A DNA stretch of 64,000 nt from 9FT-COMBO-48-23 sp963754385 (GCA_963754385.1 CAVWGE010000002.1:186001-250000), one strand, 5' to 3'. Positions 36,738-46,233 are shown, counted from the first letter of the stretch. Made by a program: numbers and translations. Notes: generated by a model from the sequence alone, not told the origin.

Positions 36738-37610
36738 TTGAACACCAAAGTAAGTGAGAAAGTCAACAAACTAAAAAACGACAGAATACACGGTGCTGGC
36801 TTGCTGGCACGACAAGCCGTCAGCATCTTAAACCTGGCCATAAACGAAAGCCAGGCTCAAACCGTTGCCGAATTTGTCGAAGAAATACAAACGGTAGCCG
36901 CAGAGCTCGTTAAAGCCAGGCCCAGCATAACTCCCATAGCCAACTACACCAATCAGTTTCTCCAGCAGATTACCCTCAGTGCTCAAAGTGAAAAGAACCT
37001 GGCTTCCCTGAAAAGTTCCGCCAAGGCTAAGGGAAACGAGCTCATTAAATCATCGGTAAAAGCTGTTTCCAAAGCTGTGGAATATGGCTGCGGCATAATC
37101 ACCGACCTCGATACAGTTATAACCTGTAGCTATAGTTCGACAGTCTGTAAGGTTCTTGAGCTGTCCAGACAGAGGGAGACAAGGTTCCAGGTTATCATCG
37201 CTGAATCCAGGTTTGGCGATAAGGCTTACGGAGAAATCACCGCCGAGCAACTCATGAGGCACCAGATTCCAGTGGAAATAATACGTGATGAGAATATACA
37301 GATTCGTATATCCAAAGCAGATAAGGCTTTAGTCGGTGCCGACAGCATAACAGCCGATGGTTATCTCATTAACGGCATACCGACATTTACACTAGCTCAG
37401 GCAGCCAAGAAGAAAAAAATCCCGTTCTATACTATCTGCGAAACCGCTAAGTTCGACACCCAAGGTTACACAGCTAAAGCACCGGACCTGGAGCCGGGCT
37501 TTGATAAAACTCCGCTCGACCTGATAACCGGCATAGTAACCGAGAAAGGCACCATGCAACCGAGCTTGGTCATCGCCTACATCGAAGAAATGAGGCATAT
37601 GCCCCCTTAA
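36738..37610 (+). CDS. eIF-2B-like / ribose-1,5-bisphosphate isomerase-type protein
   Basis: 290 residues of the IF-2B alpha/beta/delta family. Family stretches: DRIHGAGLLARQAV, the helical N-terminal half, TCSYSSTV, VGADSITADGYLINGIPTFTLAQAAK and the FDKTPLDLITGIVTE end. In bacteria such proteins are sugar-phosphate isomerases rather than translation factors; the exact substrate is not clear. The start codon is TTG at 36738, 18 bp after the MFS stop. Confidence 0.82.
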   Translation: MNTKVSEKVNKLKNDRIHGAGLLARQAVSILNLAINESQAQTVAEFVEEIQTVAAELVKARPSITPIANYTNQFLQQITLSAQSEKNLASLKSSAKAKGNELIKSSVKAVSKAVEYGCGIITDLDTVITCSYSSTVCKVLELSRQRETRFQVIIAESRFGDKAYGEITAEQLMRHQIPVEIIRDENIQIRISKADKALVGADSITADGYLINGIPTFTLAQAAKKKKIPFYTICETAKFDTQGYTAKAPDLEPGFDKTPLDLITGIVTEKGTMQPSLVIAYIEEMRHMPP

Positions 37611-37632
37611 GAGAGGCATAAATAGGGGAAAT

Positions 37633-38424
37633 TTGCTTAGGATTATTGACACACATGCCCATCTCGATGAGCTGGAAAAACTTGAACCTGCGTTAGACAA
37701 AGCCAAAGAGGCTGGCGTCATAGCCATTGTTGCCGTTGGCTCAAATCACCAATCAAACCAAAAAGTGATGGAAATCAGCCTGAAGTATCCCTCTTTCGTT
37801 TATCCAGCTTTTGGTCTGCACCCCTGGGAATTAGGTAATCTGGAATCCCACCAGTTCGATGCTGCTCTAAGATTTATCGAGGAAAGAGCTGCTGAGATTG
37901 TAGCCATAGGAGAGATAGGATTGGACTATGATAAAAGGGTAGTCAAAACGGCCTCGAAAGAGCTACAGCAGGAAGCTTTAAAACGCCTACTGGCTTTAGC
38001 TAAAGCACATGAAAAACCGGCCATAATCCACAGTCGCTATGCCTGGAAAGACAGCTTTGAACTGGTAAAAGGGTCCGGCATCAAAAAAGCCGTTTTTCAC
38101 TGGTTCACCGGATTTTCCAGCGTGCTCAAGGACATACTCAATGCCGGCTATTTCATTTCAGCCACTCCAGCCACGGAATACCATGAAGAACACAGACGGG
38201 CTATCAAGGAAACGCCTTTGGAAAAGCTACTTTTAGAGACAGACTGCCCGGTAACATACGGCAGAGAAGTCAGGTATCGCTCCGAGCCCGCAGACCTTCT
38301 GCGAAGCCTCAGAGCTGCTGCCGCTCTAAAGGGAACAGACGAATCTACTGCAGCCGGGCATACCACCCGCAATGCTACGCAATTTTTCAGCTTGTCGCCT
38401 CACACTTTATCAGACAAGGAATAA
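37633..38424 (+). CDS. TatD family metal-dependent hydrolase
   Basis: 263 residues. Metal-binding DTHAHLDE at the start, EIGLDYDKR at about 97, HSRYA at about 136, FHWFTG at about 156, and ETDCPVTYG at about 203. This family includes DNases and amidohydrolases acting in DNA processing. The start codon is TTG at 37633, with AGGGG upstream. It follows the eIF2B-like gene by 22 bp. Confidence 0.92.
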   Translation: MLRIIDTHAHLDELEKLEPALDKAKEAGVIAIVAVGSNHQSNQKVMEISLKYPSFVYPAFGLHPWELGNLESHQFDAALRFIEERAAEIVAIGEIGLDYDKRVVKTASKELQQEALKRLLALAKAHEKPAIIHSRYAWKDSFELVKGSGIKKAVFHWFTGFSSVLKDILNAGYFISATPATEYHEEHRRAIKETPLEKLLLETDCPVTYGREVRYRSEPADLLRSLRAAAALKGTDESTAAGHTTRNATQFFSLSPHTLSDKE

Positions 38425-38425
38425 T

Positions 38426-38454
38426 TTGCCACCCCACAATGAATCAAGTAGAAT
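38426..38454 (+). promoter_or_regulatory. Putative promoter of the nucleotidyltransferase gene
   Basis: TTGCCA (38426-38431), 17-bp spacer, TAGAAT (38449-38454). Followed by an AGGAG ribosome binding site and ATG at 38476. Confidence 0.55.
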
Positions 38455-38475
38455 AAAACAAAACTTTGCAGGAGA

Positions 38476-39513
38476 ATGCCAGAGACCCCCGTGAAAGCAG
38501 TTATCCTTGTCGGCGGTGAAGGTACCAGGTTACGTCCACTCACCCACACCGTAGTAAAAGCCATGGTACCGGTATTAAATAAACCCTTCATCGAATACGT
38601 CATCCGTTACCTCAACAGTCACAAAATAAGAGAAATCATTTTGGCCATGGGTTATAAACCTGACTGCATCACAGATTATTTCGGCGATGCCAGCGGACTC
38701 GGTGTCAAGCTAATCTATAGTGTCGAAACAGAGCCGCTGGGCACTGCCGGAGCTGTCAAGAATGCTGAGCAGTACATAGACGATGCTTTCTTTGTTATGA
38801 ACGGCGATGTCTTCACCGACCTCAACCTGACTGAAATGCTACGTTTCCATAAAAATAAAGGCGCCAAGGTAACCATTGCCTTAACACCTGTTGACGACCC
38901 AACTCGATTCGGGGTTGTTGAAACAGATGGCAATCAACGGGTAACCCGCTTTGTCGAGAAACCAAAGCGCGAGCAGCTTAGAAGCAACATGATAAACGCC
39001 GGCGTTTATATCATAGAACGCGAAATATTGAATCGCATACCGAAGGGCAAACGTTCCATGTTTGAACACGACGTTTTCCCCGCACTTTTAGCTGAAGGGG
39101 AACCAGTTTTCAGCTACGCAACTGATGCCTACTGGATTGACGCCGGAACTCCAGAGCAGTATTTACAACTGAACATGGATTTGATGTTCGGCAAAAGCAC
39201 TCAGGTTACCTTCAAAGCTGGAGATATCTGCATAGACAAACAAAGCTCCGTCAACCCGCAAGCCAGGTTAACTGCACCAATTCTAGTAGATAGGGACTGT
39301 ACTGTTGGCAAAGGAGTCCAGGTCAAGGGACCGGTGGTTATCGGCGCAGGTTGTACAATAAAAGATAATGCTATAATAGAAAATTCAATCCTATGGCAAA
39401 ATGTTACAATAGGAGAGCAAGCCGTATTAAAAGATTGTATTGTAGCCAGCAATAGCTACATTGATAATAACGCCTGTATCGAATGCGCCACTATTGCACA
39501 GGCAAAGAATTAG
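38476..39513 (+). CDS. Sugar-1-phosphate nucleotidyltransferase with beta-helix tail
   Basis: 345 residues. N-terminal nucleotidyltransferase domain with LVGGEGTRLRPLT (residues about 12-24), NGDVFTD, and EKPKREQ; C-terminal left-handed beta-helix repeats (about 240-335: PILVDRDCTVGKGVQVKGPVV-type strands, IENSILWQNVTIGE). Closest in layout to mannose-1-phosphate guanylyltransferase / glucose-1-phosphate thymidylyltransferase-like enzymes. It makes nucleotide sugars for glycans or compatible solutes; the sugar cannot be read off. Confidence 0.9.
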   Translation: MPETPVKAVILVGGEGTRLRPLTHTVVKAMVPVLNKPFIEYVIRYLNSHKIREIILAMGYKPDCITDYFGDASGLGVKLIYSVETEPLGTAGAVKNAEQYIDDAFFVMNGDVFTDLNLTEMLRFHKNKGAKVTIALTPVDDPTRFGVVETDGNQRVTRFVEKPKREQLRSNMINAGVYIIEREILNRIPKGKRSMFEHDVFPALLAEGEPVFSYATDAYWIDAGTPEQYLQLNMDLMFGKSTQVTFKAGDICIDKQSSVNPQARLTAPILVDRDCTVGKGVQVKGPVVIGAGCTIKDNAIIENSILWQNVTIGEQAVLKDCIVASNSYIDNNACIECATIAQAKN

Positions 39514-39554
39514 CCTTACAGTCATTCAAATAACAAATTTAGGAGGCCGAGACC

Positions 39555-39899
39555 ATGTCAGAAAATATAATCAACGTTGACCACGATAGCTTTCAAAAAG
39601 CTGTCTTAGATTCACAGAAGCCGGTGCTGGTTGACTTCTGGGCACCCTGGTGCGGGCCATGCCGGGCTGTCGCTCCCATCGTCGAGGAATTAGCCAAAGA
39701 CTACAATGGAAAAGTAGGATTTGCCAAGCTGAACGTAGATGAAGCCCCGTTTGTAGCTTCTAAATATGGCGTCATGAGCATACCAACCATCATAGTATTC
39801 AAAGGCGGAAAACCTGTACATCAAGCAATTGGCTACCAGCCCAAAGACCAGCTAAAGAAACTGCTGGATGGTGCATTGGCGCAACAGGGCAGCAAATGA
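39555..39899 (+). CDS. trxA: Thioredoxin
   Basis: 114 residues with the classical active site WAPWCGPCR (Cys about 34 and 37), DEAPFVASKYGVMSIPTI with the cis-Pro, and the FKGGKPV end. An AGGAGG ribosome binding site precedes the ATG. Its stop overlaps the start of ccdA (ATGA), so thioredoxin is probably the cytoplasmic electron source for the membrane transporter CcdA and the TlpA proteins that follow. Confidence 0.96.
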   Translation: MSENIINVDHDSFQKAVLDSQKPVLVDFWAPWCGPCRAVAPIVEELAKDYNGKVGFAKLNVDEAPFVASKYGVMSIPTIIVFKGGKPVHQAIGYQPKDQLKKLLDGALAQQGSK

Positions 39900-40594
39900 C
39901 ACAGATTCCCTACATCGTCGCTTTCAGCGGTGGACTGCTTTCTTTCTTCTCGCCATGTGTCCTCCCCCTGGTACCAGCCTATCTAGCCAACCTGGCTGGC
40001 GTTACCGCCATCGACCCCCAGACCAGAAAAAGTTATCTGCCGGCTTTGTTTCACAGCCTCAGCTTCGTGCTCGGCTTTTCTCTCATCTTCATCATACTGG
40101 GGGCATCAGTTGGCTTAATAGGCACAAGCATAACCGCCTATTCAGTCCTGCTCCGCCAGATAGCTGGCGGCTTGATTATAGCTTTTGGTGTATTCCTCAT
40201 AGCCGCCTTCAAATTACCCTGGCTGAACTATGAAAAACGCTTCAGTACAACGACTGGCAGCAACCCCGGTTATCTCCGCTCTATCGGTATCGGGGCTGCC
40301 TTCGCCTTAGGCTGGACGCCCTGCATCGGCCCAATATTAGGTGCCATCCTGACCTTAGCCTGGAGCTCTCAAACTGCTGCAGAGGGCGCTTTATTACTCA
40401 CTATCTACTCCCTGGGTTTGGGTATTCCCTTCATCATTCTGGGTCTAGTCTGGGGAGCCATCATGCCATTGTGGAAAAGCATAAATCGCTACCTATGGGT
40501 GATTTCTATAGTCAGCGGTGTACTGCTTATAATTGTTGGTATACTCATGCTTACCGGCAACCTGGCTTGGCTCGGTCAATTAGTCCCGTCTTAG
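39896..40594 (+). CDS. ccdA: CcdA-type cytochrome c biogenesis/thiol-redox membrane protein
   Basis: 232 residues with six membrane segments. The two conserved Cys-Pro helices are visible: FFSPCVLPLVPAYLANLAG (about residue 20) and ALGWTPCIGPILGAIL (about 140). CcdA carries electrons from cytoplasmic thioredoxin across the membrane to external thioredoxin-like proteins. It overlaps trxA and is followed by four TlpA-like genes, its likely partners. Confidence 0.95.
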   Translation: MTQIPYIVAFSGGLLSFFSPCVLPLVPAYLANLAGVTAIDPQTRKSYLPALFHSLSFVLGFSLIFIILGASVGLIGTSITAYSVLLRQIAGGLIIAFGVFLIAAFKLPWLNYEKRFSTTTGSNPGYLRSIGIGAAFALGWTPCIGPILGAILTLAWSSQTAAEGALLLTIYSLGLGIPFIILGLVWGAIMPLWKSINRYLWVISIVSGVLLIIVGILMLTGNLAWLGQLVPS

Positions 40595-40630
40595 AACCTA
40601 GTTAAATGAAATGAAAGGAAAGGAGTATTC

Positions 40631-41227
40631 ATGAGCGTAAAAAGATTATCAGTAATAGCAACAACCATGCTATTAATAACCTTAACTACGGCTTGCTCTG
40701 GAGCTCCAGCTCCGGAGAATTGTCCCGAGCTTGGCGTTGTAACAGCAGTCGAGAATCCAGCAACTCGGCTCAATGTGGATAACCTAAAAGGCAGCACAAT
40801 CCCAAATCTCACCTGGCAAATTGTGGACTGCAAGAGCTTAAAGGCTATCGGCAACAAAACTCTAAGTTTAAGCGATTTCCGAGGAAAGCCCGTAATAATT
40901 ATCTTCCACAAGACGATGAATTGTCCCGGATGTGCAGCACAAATGCCATTCATTCAGGCAGTTTACGATAAGTGGACAAATGCGGAGCTTACAGTACTAA
41001 CTATTTACCGTGAAGATAAGATCTCGGCAGTAAGAAGTTTCACGAGCAGTAAAGGGTATATCTTTACCGCTCTGGCTGACCCTAATGATGAATTCGCTAC
41101 AAAATGTGGTTTCCCAGTCATGGCTCCCATCACCATATTCATCGATGCTCAGGGTGTTATTAGGGAATTCAAGTGCGGACCTTGCCAAAGTCAGGAGGAA
41201 ATTGAGGGCATACTCAGGTCTTTATAG
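40631..41227 (+). CDS. TlpA-like thiol-disulfide lipoprotein
   Basis: 198 residues. A signal peptide ends with a lipobox (LTTACSG, Cys at about 21). The thioredoxin-fold domain (about 65-198) has LSLSDFRGKPVIIIFHKTMNCPGCAAQMPF with a CPGC active site, a cis-Pro loop (APITIFIDAQG) and the C-terminal SQEEIEGILRSL helix. A probable outer-face partner of CcdA. GGAAAGGAG ribosome binding site. Confidence 0.88.
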   Translation: MSVKRLSVIATTMLLITLTTACSGAPAPENCPELGVVTAVENPATRLNVDNLKGSTIPNLTWQIVDCKSLKAIGNKTLSLSDFRGKPVIIIFHKTMNCPGCAAQMPFIQAVYDKWTNAELTVLTIYREDKISAVRSFTSSKGYIFTALADPNDEFATKCGFPVMAPITIFIDAQGVIREFKCGPCQSQEEIEGILRSL

Positions 41228-41373
41228 TCAGCCACGTTGTAGGGAAACTAAAGGCTCGCGATAAAATAATAAACTAAAAGACTCCTAGTTTCGTTTTTCT
41301 TGAGGATGTATAATAAGGACAAGTACAGAGACTTTAAGTCGGTGCATCGAAGTAATTAAGGAACAGAAGTATA

Positions 41374-43014
41374 GTGCCGATAATAAGATGTCCTAGCTGC
41401 GGCCAAGAAATCGATGCAAACAGCCGGTTCTGCGTGCACTGCACTGCCAGAATATGTCCCGGTTGCCACGGACCTGTTCCGCCAAGAGCGATATATTGCC
41501 CCCACTGTGGTTTCTCGGTTGGTCCGGCAATGCCCGGCGCAGCAGAACAACAACCAACACCACCTCCACCACCCAGACCATTTACTTCGTCACAAGGTGG
41601 CATAATCGGCCCACAGCCGAGACAACAGCCGTCATATCCTCAGACTCCTTCGACTCCAATGCCTGGTGCTATCCCGCAGTCACCAGCCCCACAACCTATA
41701 CCACCCGGTCAATATGGAATAGGCGACCAACCATCGGGAGCCCCCAGCCCACTTGGTACTATGCCCTATGTCAGCGCACAACAGCCACCAATAAGCACAC
41801 AAAAAAAATTCGTGGACACCGGCCCAATACGAGTAAGGCGGTTCCCTCCAGCGCTAGTCATTATTCTCATCATCGCCGTTATTGTTCTCTCAGGTTTCGC
41901 TGCCTTCAAAGCCGGCTGGTTCGAAGGTCCACTTAACGCCATCCAGACATCTGTTGCTGACATCCAGTGGCTCAACTGGTTGCCAATTGGCCCCAGAGAT
42001 ACCACACCACCTGTAATCTCTGAAGCAAAAGTTTCAGATATAACCGAGACAAATGCCATTATAACCTGGCAAACAGATGAACCGGCTACCAGCCAGGTAA
42101 TGATATGCGAATCAGACGGTGGCTGCACCTGGACAGAGCTTGATGAAAACTTAGTTACTGACCACTCCGTAAATCTAAGTGCCCTTAAGCCCAATACGGC
42201 CTATCACTTCACTGCAGCATCAACCGACGCTAAGGAAAATCAAGCGACCGCCGAAGGAGATTTAAACACTCTACCCCAGGCTGCTGCAACCACGCTGACA
42301 ATTTCAGGAGTCAACGCTTCCAATATTACCGACGTGGGCGCTACCATAGGCTGGGTTACTGACAAAGCTGCCACCAGTCAGTTGGAATACGGTATGACAA
42401 ATGCCTACGGTTCAACCACGACACTCGACCAGAATTTAAACACCAGCCATAGCATCACATTAACAGGGCTAAAATCCAGCACTACTTATCACTTCAAAGT
42501 CAAATCGAAAGACGCCACTGATAATGAAGCAACATCCCAGGACCAGACTTTTACCACTCGCAGCACGGTGTCAGTCGCTATTGAGATAGGCCCTGAAATA
42601 GGTAAGCGTGCTCCTGATTTCACGCTACAAGATATCAACGGGAAGACAGTGAAATTGAGCGAGTCCCGAGGCAAACTAGTAATGCTCAACTTCTGGCAGG
42701 ACATACAGCAAAGTAGAAATGAGTTATCAGTTATCCAGGAGGCTTATAACAAATTGTCACAGGACGAGCTGGTGATATTTGCTATAAGCTGGAAACAAAC
42801 TCCAGCGGTCACACAGAGCGTTGTTAATACCAAAGCTTTGACTTTACCCATTCTCCTTGACGAGACAGGAGAGGTCGCTGCAGAATACAACGTCGCTCGT
42901 AGCCCTACTAGTTTCTTTATCGATACCCAGGGCGTTATTAGGGATATAAAATACTATCCCGCTACCCTGAAAAGCGTGACACAAATAGAAAGTATACTTA
43001 ATTCTATGCAATGA
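41374..43014 (+). CDS. Zinc-ribbon, FN3 and TlpA-like fusion without CxxC
   Basis: 546 residues. Order: double zinc ribbon (CPSCGQEID, CVHCTARICPGCHG, CPHCGFSVG; residues about 5-50), Pro/Gln-rich linker, one membrane segment (about 155-178), two FN3-like domains (ITWQTDEPATSQV, TIGWVTDKAATSQLEYG), then a thioredoxin-fold domain (APDFTLQDINGKTVKLSESRG). In that domain the place of the CxxC is taken by QDIQQS, so it cannot do thiol exchange in the usual way. Start codon GTG at 41374. It sits in the same direction as ccdA and shares the FN3-TlpA layout with the next gene. Confidence 0.85.
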   Translation: MPIIRCPSCGQEIDANSRFCVHCTARICPGCHGPVPPRAIYCPHCGFSVGPAMPGAAEQQPTPPPPPRPFTSSQGGIIGPQPRQQPSYPQTPSTPMPGAIPQSPAPQPIPPGQYGIGDQPSGAPSPLGTMPYVSAQQPPISTQKKFVDTGPIRVRRFPPALVIILIIAVIVLSGFAAFKAGWFEGPLNAIQTSVADIQWLNWLPIGPRDTTPPVISEAKVSDITETNAIITWQTDEPATSQVMICESDGGCTWTELDENLVTDHSVNLSALKPNTAYHFTAASTDAKENQATAEGDLNTLPQAAATTLTISGVNASNITDVGATIGWVTDKAATSQLEYGMTNAYGSTTTLDQNLNTSHSITLTGLKSSTTYHFKVKSKDATDNEATSQDQTFTTRSTVSVAIEIGPEIGKRAPDFTLQDINGKTVKLSESRGKLVMLNFWQDIQQSRNELSVIQEAYNKLSQDELVIFAISWKQTPAVTQSVVNTKALTLPILLDETGEVAAEYNVARSPTSFFIDTQGVIRDIKYYPATLKSVTQIESILNSMQ

Positions 43015-43087
43015 ACTCTTGGCCGGCCCCAACATAGCAAATATTTTCCCCGACAAGATTAAAAAATAGAACTTCAGGTGAACGCAC

Positions 43088-44035
43088 ATGCCAGAAAGTG
43101 ATAGCATCAAACCAGGCGATCTTCAGCGTACTGAACATAGCGCTGCCGAACCAGAGAAGCTAGTTAAAAATGCCCCGAAAAGAGGTCACAAGACCCCCAC
43201 GAAAAAACAAATTCCCACACCATCTGGGCAATTGCAGAAGTTATTAGCTGCTGCCATCATCTTATGTCTGGGACTTATAGCCTCCATCAGCTTCATCCTT
43301 GCCAGAGATACTACGCCTCCGGTAATTCAAAAAGTATCACTTTCAGACATAGCTGAAGCCAGCACCATTATCACCTGGCAAACCGACGAACCAGCTACCA
43401 GCCAAGTCGCTATATGGGACTCCGAAGTTTCCACTTCGACCGAACTTGACGAAGCCCTGGTTACCAATCACTCTGCATCGCTAACTGACCTCAAGCCCAC
43501 TACAAGGTATCAGCTCACCTTGATATCAAGAGACAAAGGTGGAAATGAAGCCAGGCTCGAGATAGAACTCACAACTCCAACCCAATCTTCTGCAACCCCA
43601 CCGGTAATTTCAGTAGGCCCTGAAGTGGGCAAGCTCGCTCCTGACTTCACTTTGGCAACACTAAAAGGCGAACAGGTAAGTTTGAGCCAATTCCGCGGCA
43701 AGATAGTAATGGTCAATTTCTGGCAATCGACATGCAGTAATTGTGGAGAAGAAATGCCCTACCTGCAGGCAATTTATAACAAATGGCCACATGACAAATT
43801 GGAAATACTTGCCGTCAGCATTGGAGAGAAAGCTGCATTTGTGCAAAGCTTTGTTGAAACGCGAGGATTGACCTTCCCTGCGCTGCTCGACTCAGACGAA
43901 GCTGTCAGCGAGATTTACCAGATATCTCGCTTCCCTACGACCTTTTTTGTCAACGCCGATGGCATTATTAAAGAAATAAAAACGGGAGCCTTTACGAGCC
44001 AAACTGAGATAGAAGCCATACTTAAGTCCCTCTAA
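43088..44035 (+). CDS. Membrane-anchored FN3-TlpA protein
   Basis: 315 residues. A charged cytoplasmic N-terminus (about 1-50) is followed by one membrane segment (LLAAAIILCLGLIASISFIL), an FN3-like domain with the same ITWQTDEPATSQV motif as the upstream protein, and a TlpA-like domain with an intact active site, STCSNCGEEMPY, and cis-Pro loop (RFPTTFFVNADG). It looks like a redox-active paralogue of the 546-residue protein. Probably acts on the outer face with CcdA. Confidence 0.88.
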   Translation: MPESDSIKPGDLQRTEHSAAEPEKLVKNAPKRGHKTPTKKQIPTPSGQLQKLLAAAIILCLGLIASISFILARDTTPPVIQKVSLSDIAEASTIITWQTDEPATSQVAIWDSEVSTSTELDEALVTNHSASLTDLKPTTRYQLTLISRDKGGNEARLEIELTTPTQSSATPPVISVGPEVGKLAPDFTLATLKGEQVSLSQFRGKIVMVNFWQSTCSNCGEEMPYLQAIYNKWPHDKLEILAVSIGEKAAFVQSFVETRGLTFPALLDSDEAVSEIYQISRFPTTFFVNADGIIKEIKTGAFTSQTEIEAILKSL

Positions 44036-44145
44036 ATTATTACTCATGGCAATAATTGAACCTACCAACTTTCTGCACATTTAGTTACTCAACTGCATAA
44101 CATAGAAGCCGGAGAACGCATAACCACGATTAACTAGACTCACAA

Positions 44146-44173
44146 TTGCAACGGCTGTAGCCCGTCATATAAA
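44146..44173 (+). promoter_or_regulatory. Putative promoter of the double-TlpA lipoprotein gene
   Basis: TTGCAA (44146-44151), 16-bp spacer, TATAAA (44168-44173), 24 bp before ATG 44198. The 162-bp gap before the gene supports a separate promoter; the match is moderate. Confidence 0.45.
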
Positions 44174-44197
44174 ATAGTTAGAGTTCAAGAAAAAATC

Positions 44198-45148
44198 ATG
44201 AAAAGATATAAATGGCACTTTATCCTGACCCTAGGACTGGCTCTTGTTTTGATAAGTTCGGTTGCGGCCTGCACCAAACCTAAAGAAACCCCTTACGCCC
44301 CTAACTTCACCTTGCAAACCATAAGTGATGAAACTGTAAGTCTAAGCGATTTTCGCGGCAAGCCGGTCATGCTCACCTTCTGGAAGATTAATTGTGCCGC
44401 TTGCCAATTTCAAATGCCTTTTACCCAGGCATTTTATGATGAACAGTCGGGCGAGACGATAGCAGTGCTAACTATTAATGTCGGAGACAGCGCCTCGGCT
44501 GCCCAGGACTACGTTACCAGCCGCAAACTGACTTTCCCTGTACTGCTTGACCGGCAAGGGAAAGTCGCCCAAATGTATGGACTTCCTGGTGTCCCAATGA
44601 CTTTCCTGATTGATTCTGAAGGCATTGTGAAAGCATATAAAATCGGCGCATTCCAGAGCCAAAAAGAAATGGAAAGCGCCATCGAAAGCGTGTTCCCATC
44701 CCTAACTCTCAAACCTAAAATTGAGACCGGCCCCGAAATCGGCAACCTCGCCCCTGATTTCACCTTACAAACCATTAATGGTCAAAGCATTACTTTAAAT
44801 GAATCCCGAGGTAAAACAGTGCTGTTAAACTTCTGGGTGAATTCATGCGCTGCCTGCGTAGATGAAATGCCTTACTTCCAGACAGTGTCTGATGAGCAAG
44901 CAAACAAGGAGCTAGTCGTACTGGCTATCAATTGTGGGGAGAGCAGTCAAACTGTGAAAAATATAGTCGATGGCTTGAAACTTACCTTCCCCATGTTGCT
45001 CGACCCTGATGGAAAGGTATGCACAGCTTACAAACACGGTGCTCCTACAACTTTTTTGATTGACAGCAACGGCATCATCAGGGCAATAAAGGACGATGCC
45101 TTCCAGAACCCTGAAGAAATAGAGAGCATGCTTAATTCCTTGCCATGA
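44198..45148 (+). CDS. Lipoprotein with two tandem TlpA-like domains
   Basis: 316 residues. Lipobox VAACTK (Cys about 25). Two thioredoxin-fold domains follow: domain 1 (about 33-160) with INCAACQFQMPF and domain 2 (about 185-316) with NSCAACVDEMPY, each with a CAAC active site and its own cis-Pro loop (GVPMTFLIDSEG; GAPTTFLIDSNG). The internal duplication suggests an intragenic copy event. The last 176 bp of the gene lie inside the 1,279-bp tandem duplication. Confidence 0.9.
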   Translation: MKRYKWHFILTLGLALVLISSVAACTKPKETPYAPNFTLQTISDETVSLSDFRGKPVMLTFWKINCAACQFQMPFTQAFYDEQSGETIAVLTINVGDSASAAQDYVTSRKLTFPVLLDRQGKVAQMYGLPGVPMTFLIDSEGIVKAYKIGAFQSQKEMESAIESVFPSLTLKPKIETGPEIGNLAPDFTLQTINGQSITLNESRGKTVLLNFWVNSCAACVDEMPYFQTVSDEQANKELVVLAINCGESSQTVKNIVDGLKLTFPMLLDPDGKVCTAYKHGAPTTFLIDSNGIIRAIKDDAFQNPEEIESMLNSLP

Positions 45149-45192
45149 ACGCCTTGTAAATTGCTCTCGCCATTCTCCTTATACGCATTAAG

Positions 45193-46233
45193 ATGAAACT
45201 CTCAAGTCCGCTACAGAACTTGCTCAGAGGAGTAGGGCTGCTGCTAATCGTCATAGTCGCTGGCACCATCGGCTATAGGATTATCGAAGGCTGGCCATTA
45301 GTAGATTCCCTGTATATGACCATAACAACCATATCCACCGTGGGTTATGGCGAAGTACACCCACTGTCGACAGCCGGACGAATCTTCAGCATTTTCCTGA
45401 TTTTAGGCGGCGTCGGTGCCGTCTTTTACATCCTAACTACGTTGGTACAGCGCATCGTCGAGGGGGAATTTGGAATCAGAATAGGGAGGCAACGTATGGA
45501 AGCTAAAATTAAGAAACTCCACAACCATTTCATTCTATGCGGCTACGGTCGAGTAGGCGAAGCAACTGCCAGTGCTCTTAAAGGGCATAAGGCGAAGTTC
45601 ATAGTTATCGAAATAACTCAGGAAAACGCCGATAAAGCACGTCAGGCTGGCTTTCTGACCATACAGGGCGACGCCACAAAGGACGAGGCGCTGAGGAGGG
45701 CTAGAATAGACAAAGCCGGAGCCTTAATAACAGCCCTGGGTGACGATGCCGACAATACTTATACCACTTTAGCCGCCCGGCAGTTGAACCCCACCCTGCC
45801 CATAATTGCCCGGGCCAACAATATAGAGGCACAGAAAAAACTGCAACTGGCCGGTGCCCATCGTGTCGTAGCACCGGAAACCAGTGGCGGTGAAAGAATG
45901 GCAATGCTTGCCTTGCGCCCTGCAACGGTCGAATTCGTTGAGACAGTTTTACTCGGCCGCGGGCAAGAACTACTGATAGAAGAGATAGAGGTGAGCAAAG
46001 ATTCACCCCTAGCTGGCTCGGCTATAAAGCAAGTCGAAGAACGCTTCCCCGGGGTAAGAATATTGGCGCTAAGAGATAGAGACGGGGTCCTGATACCAAA
46101 TCCAAACCCTAATGCAACTATCGAAAAGAATAGCAGCCTGGCCGCCTTTGGCACCACCGAGCAACTTCAAGCCATAGAGGGATGTTGTCAACCAAGAGAA
46201 ACACGGCCAGCTAAAAGCACCAAAGCCGACTAA
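45193..46233 (+). CDS. Two-TM potassium channel with RCK domains
   Basis: 346 residues. Two membrane segments (about 10-30 and 70-92) flank a pore helix and the selectivity filter TISTVGYGEVHPL (about residue 48-60). A cytoplasmic RCK/TrkA-N domain follows (FILCGYGRVGEATASALKG, the nucleotide-binding GxGxxG) and a TrkA-C domain (SPLAGSAIKQVEERFPG). Such channels gate K+ by ligand binding to the RCK ring. This is the intact copy of a tandem pair. Confidence 0.94.
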   Translation: MKLSSPLQNLLRGVGLLLIVIVAGTIGYRIIEGWPLVDSLYMTITTISTVGYGEVHPLSTAGRIFSIFLILGGVGAVFYILTTLVQRIVEGEFGIRIGRQRMEAKIKKLHNHFILCGYGRVGEATASALKGHKAKFIVIEITQENADKARQAGFLTIQGDATKDEALRRARIDKAGALITALGDDADNTYTTLAARQLNPTLPIIARANNIEAQKKLQLAGAHRVVAPETSGGERMAMLALRPATVEFVETVLLGRGQELLIEEIEVSKDSPLAGSAIKQVEERFPGVRILALRDRDGVLIPNPNPNATIEKNSSLAAFGTTEQLQAIEGCCQPRETRPAKSTKAD

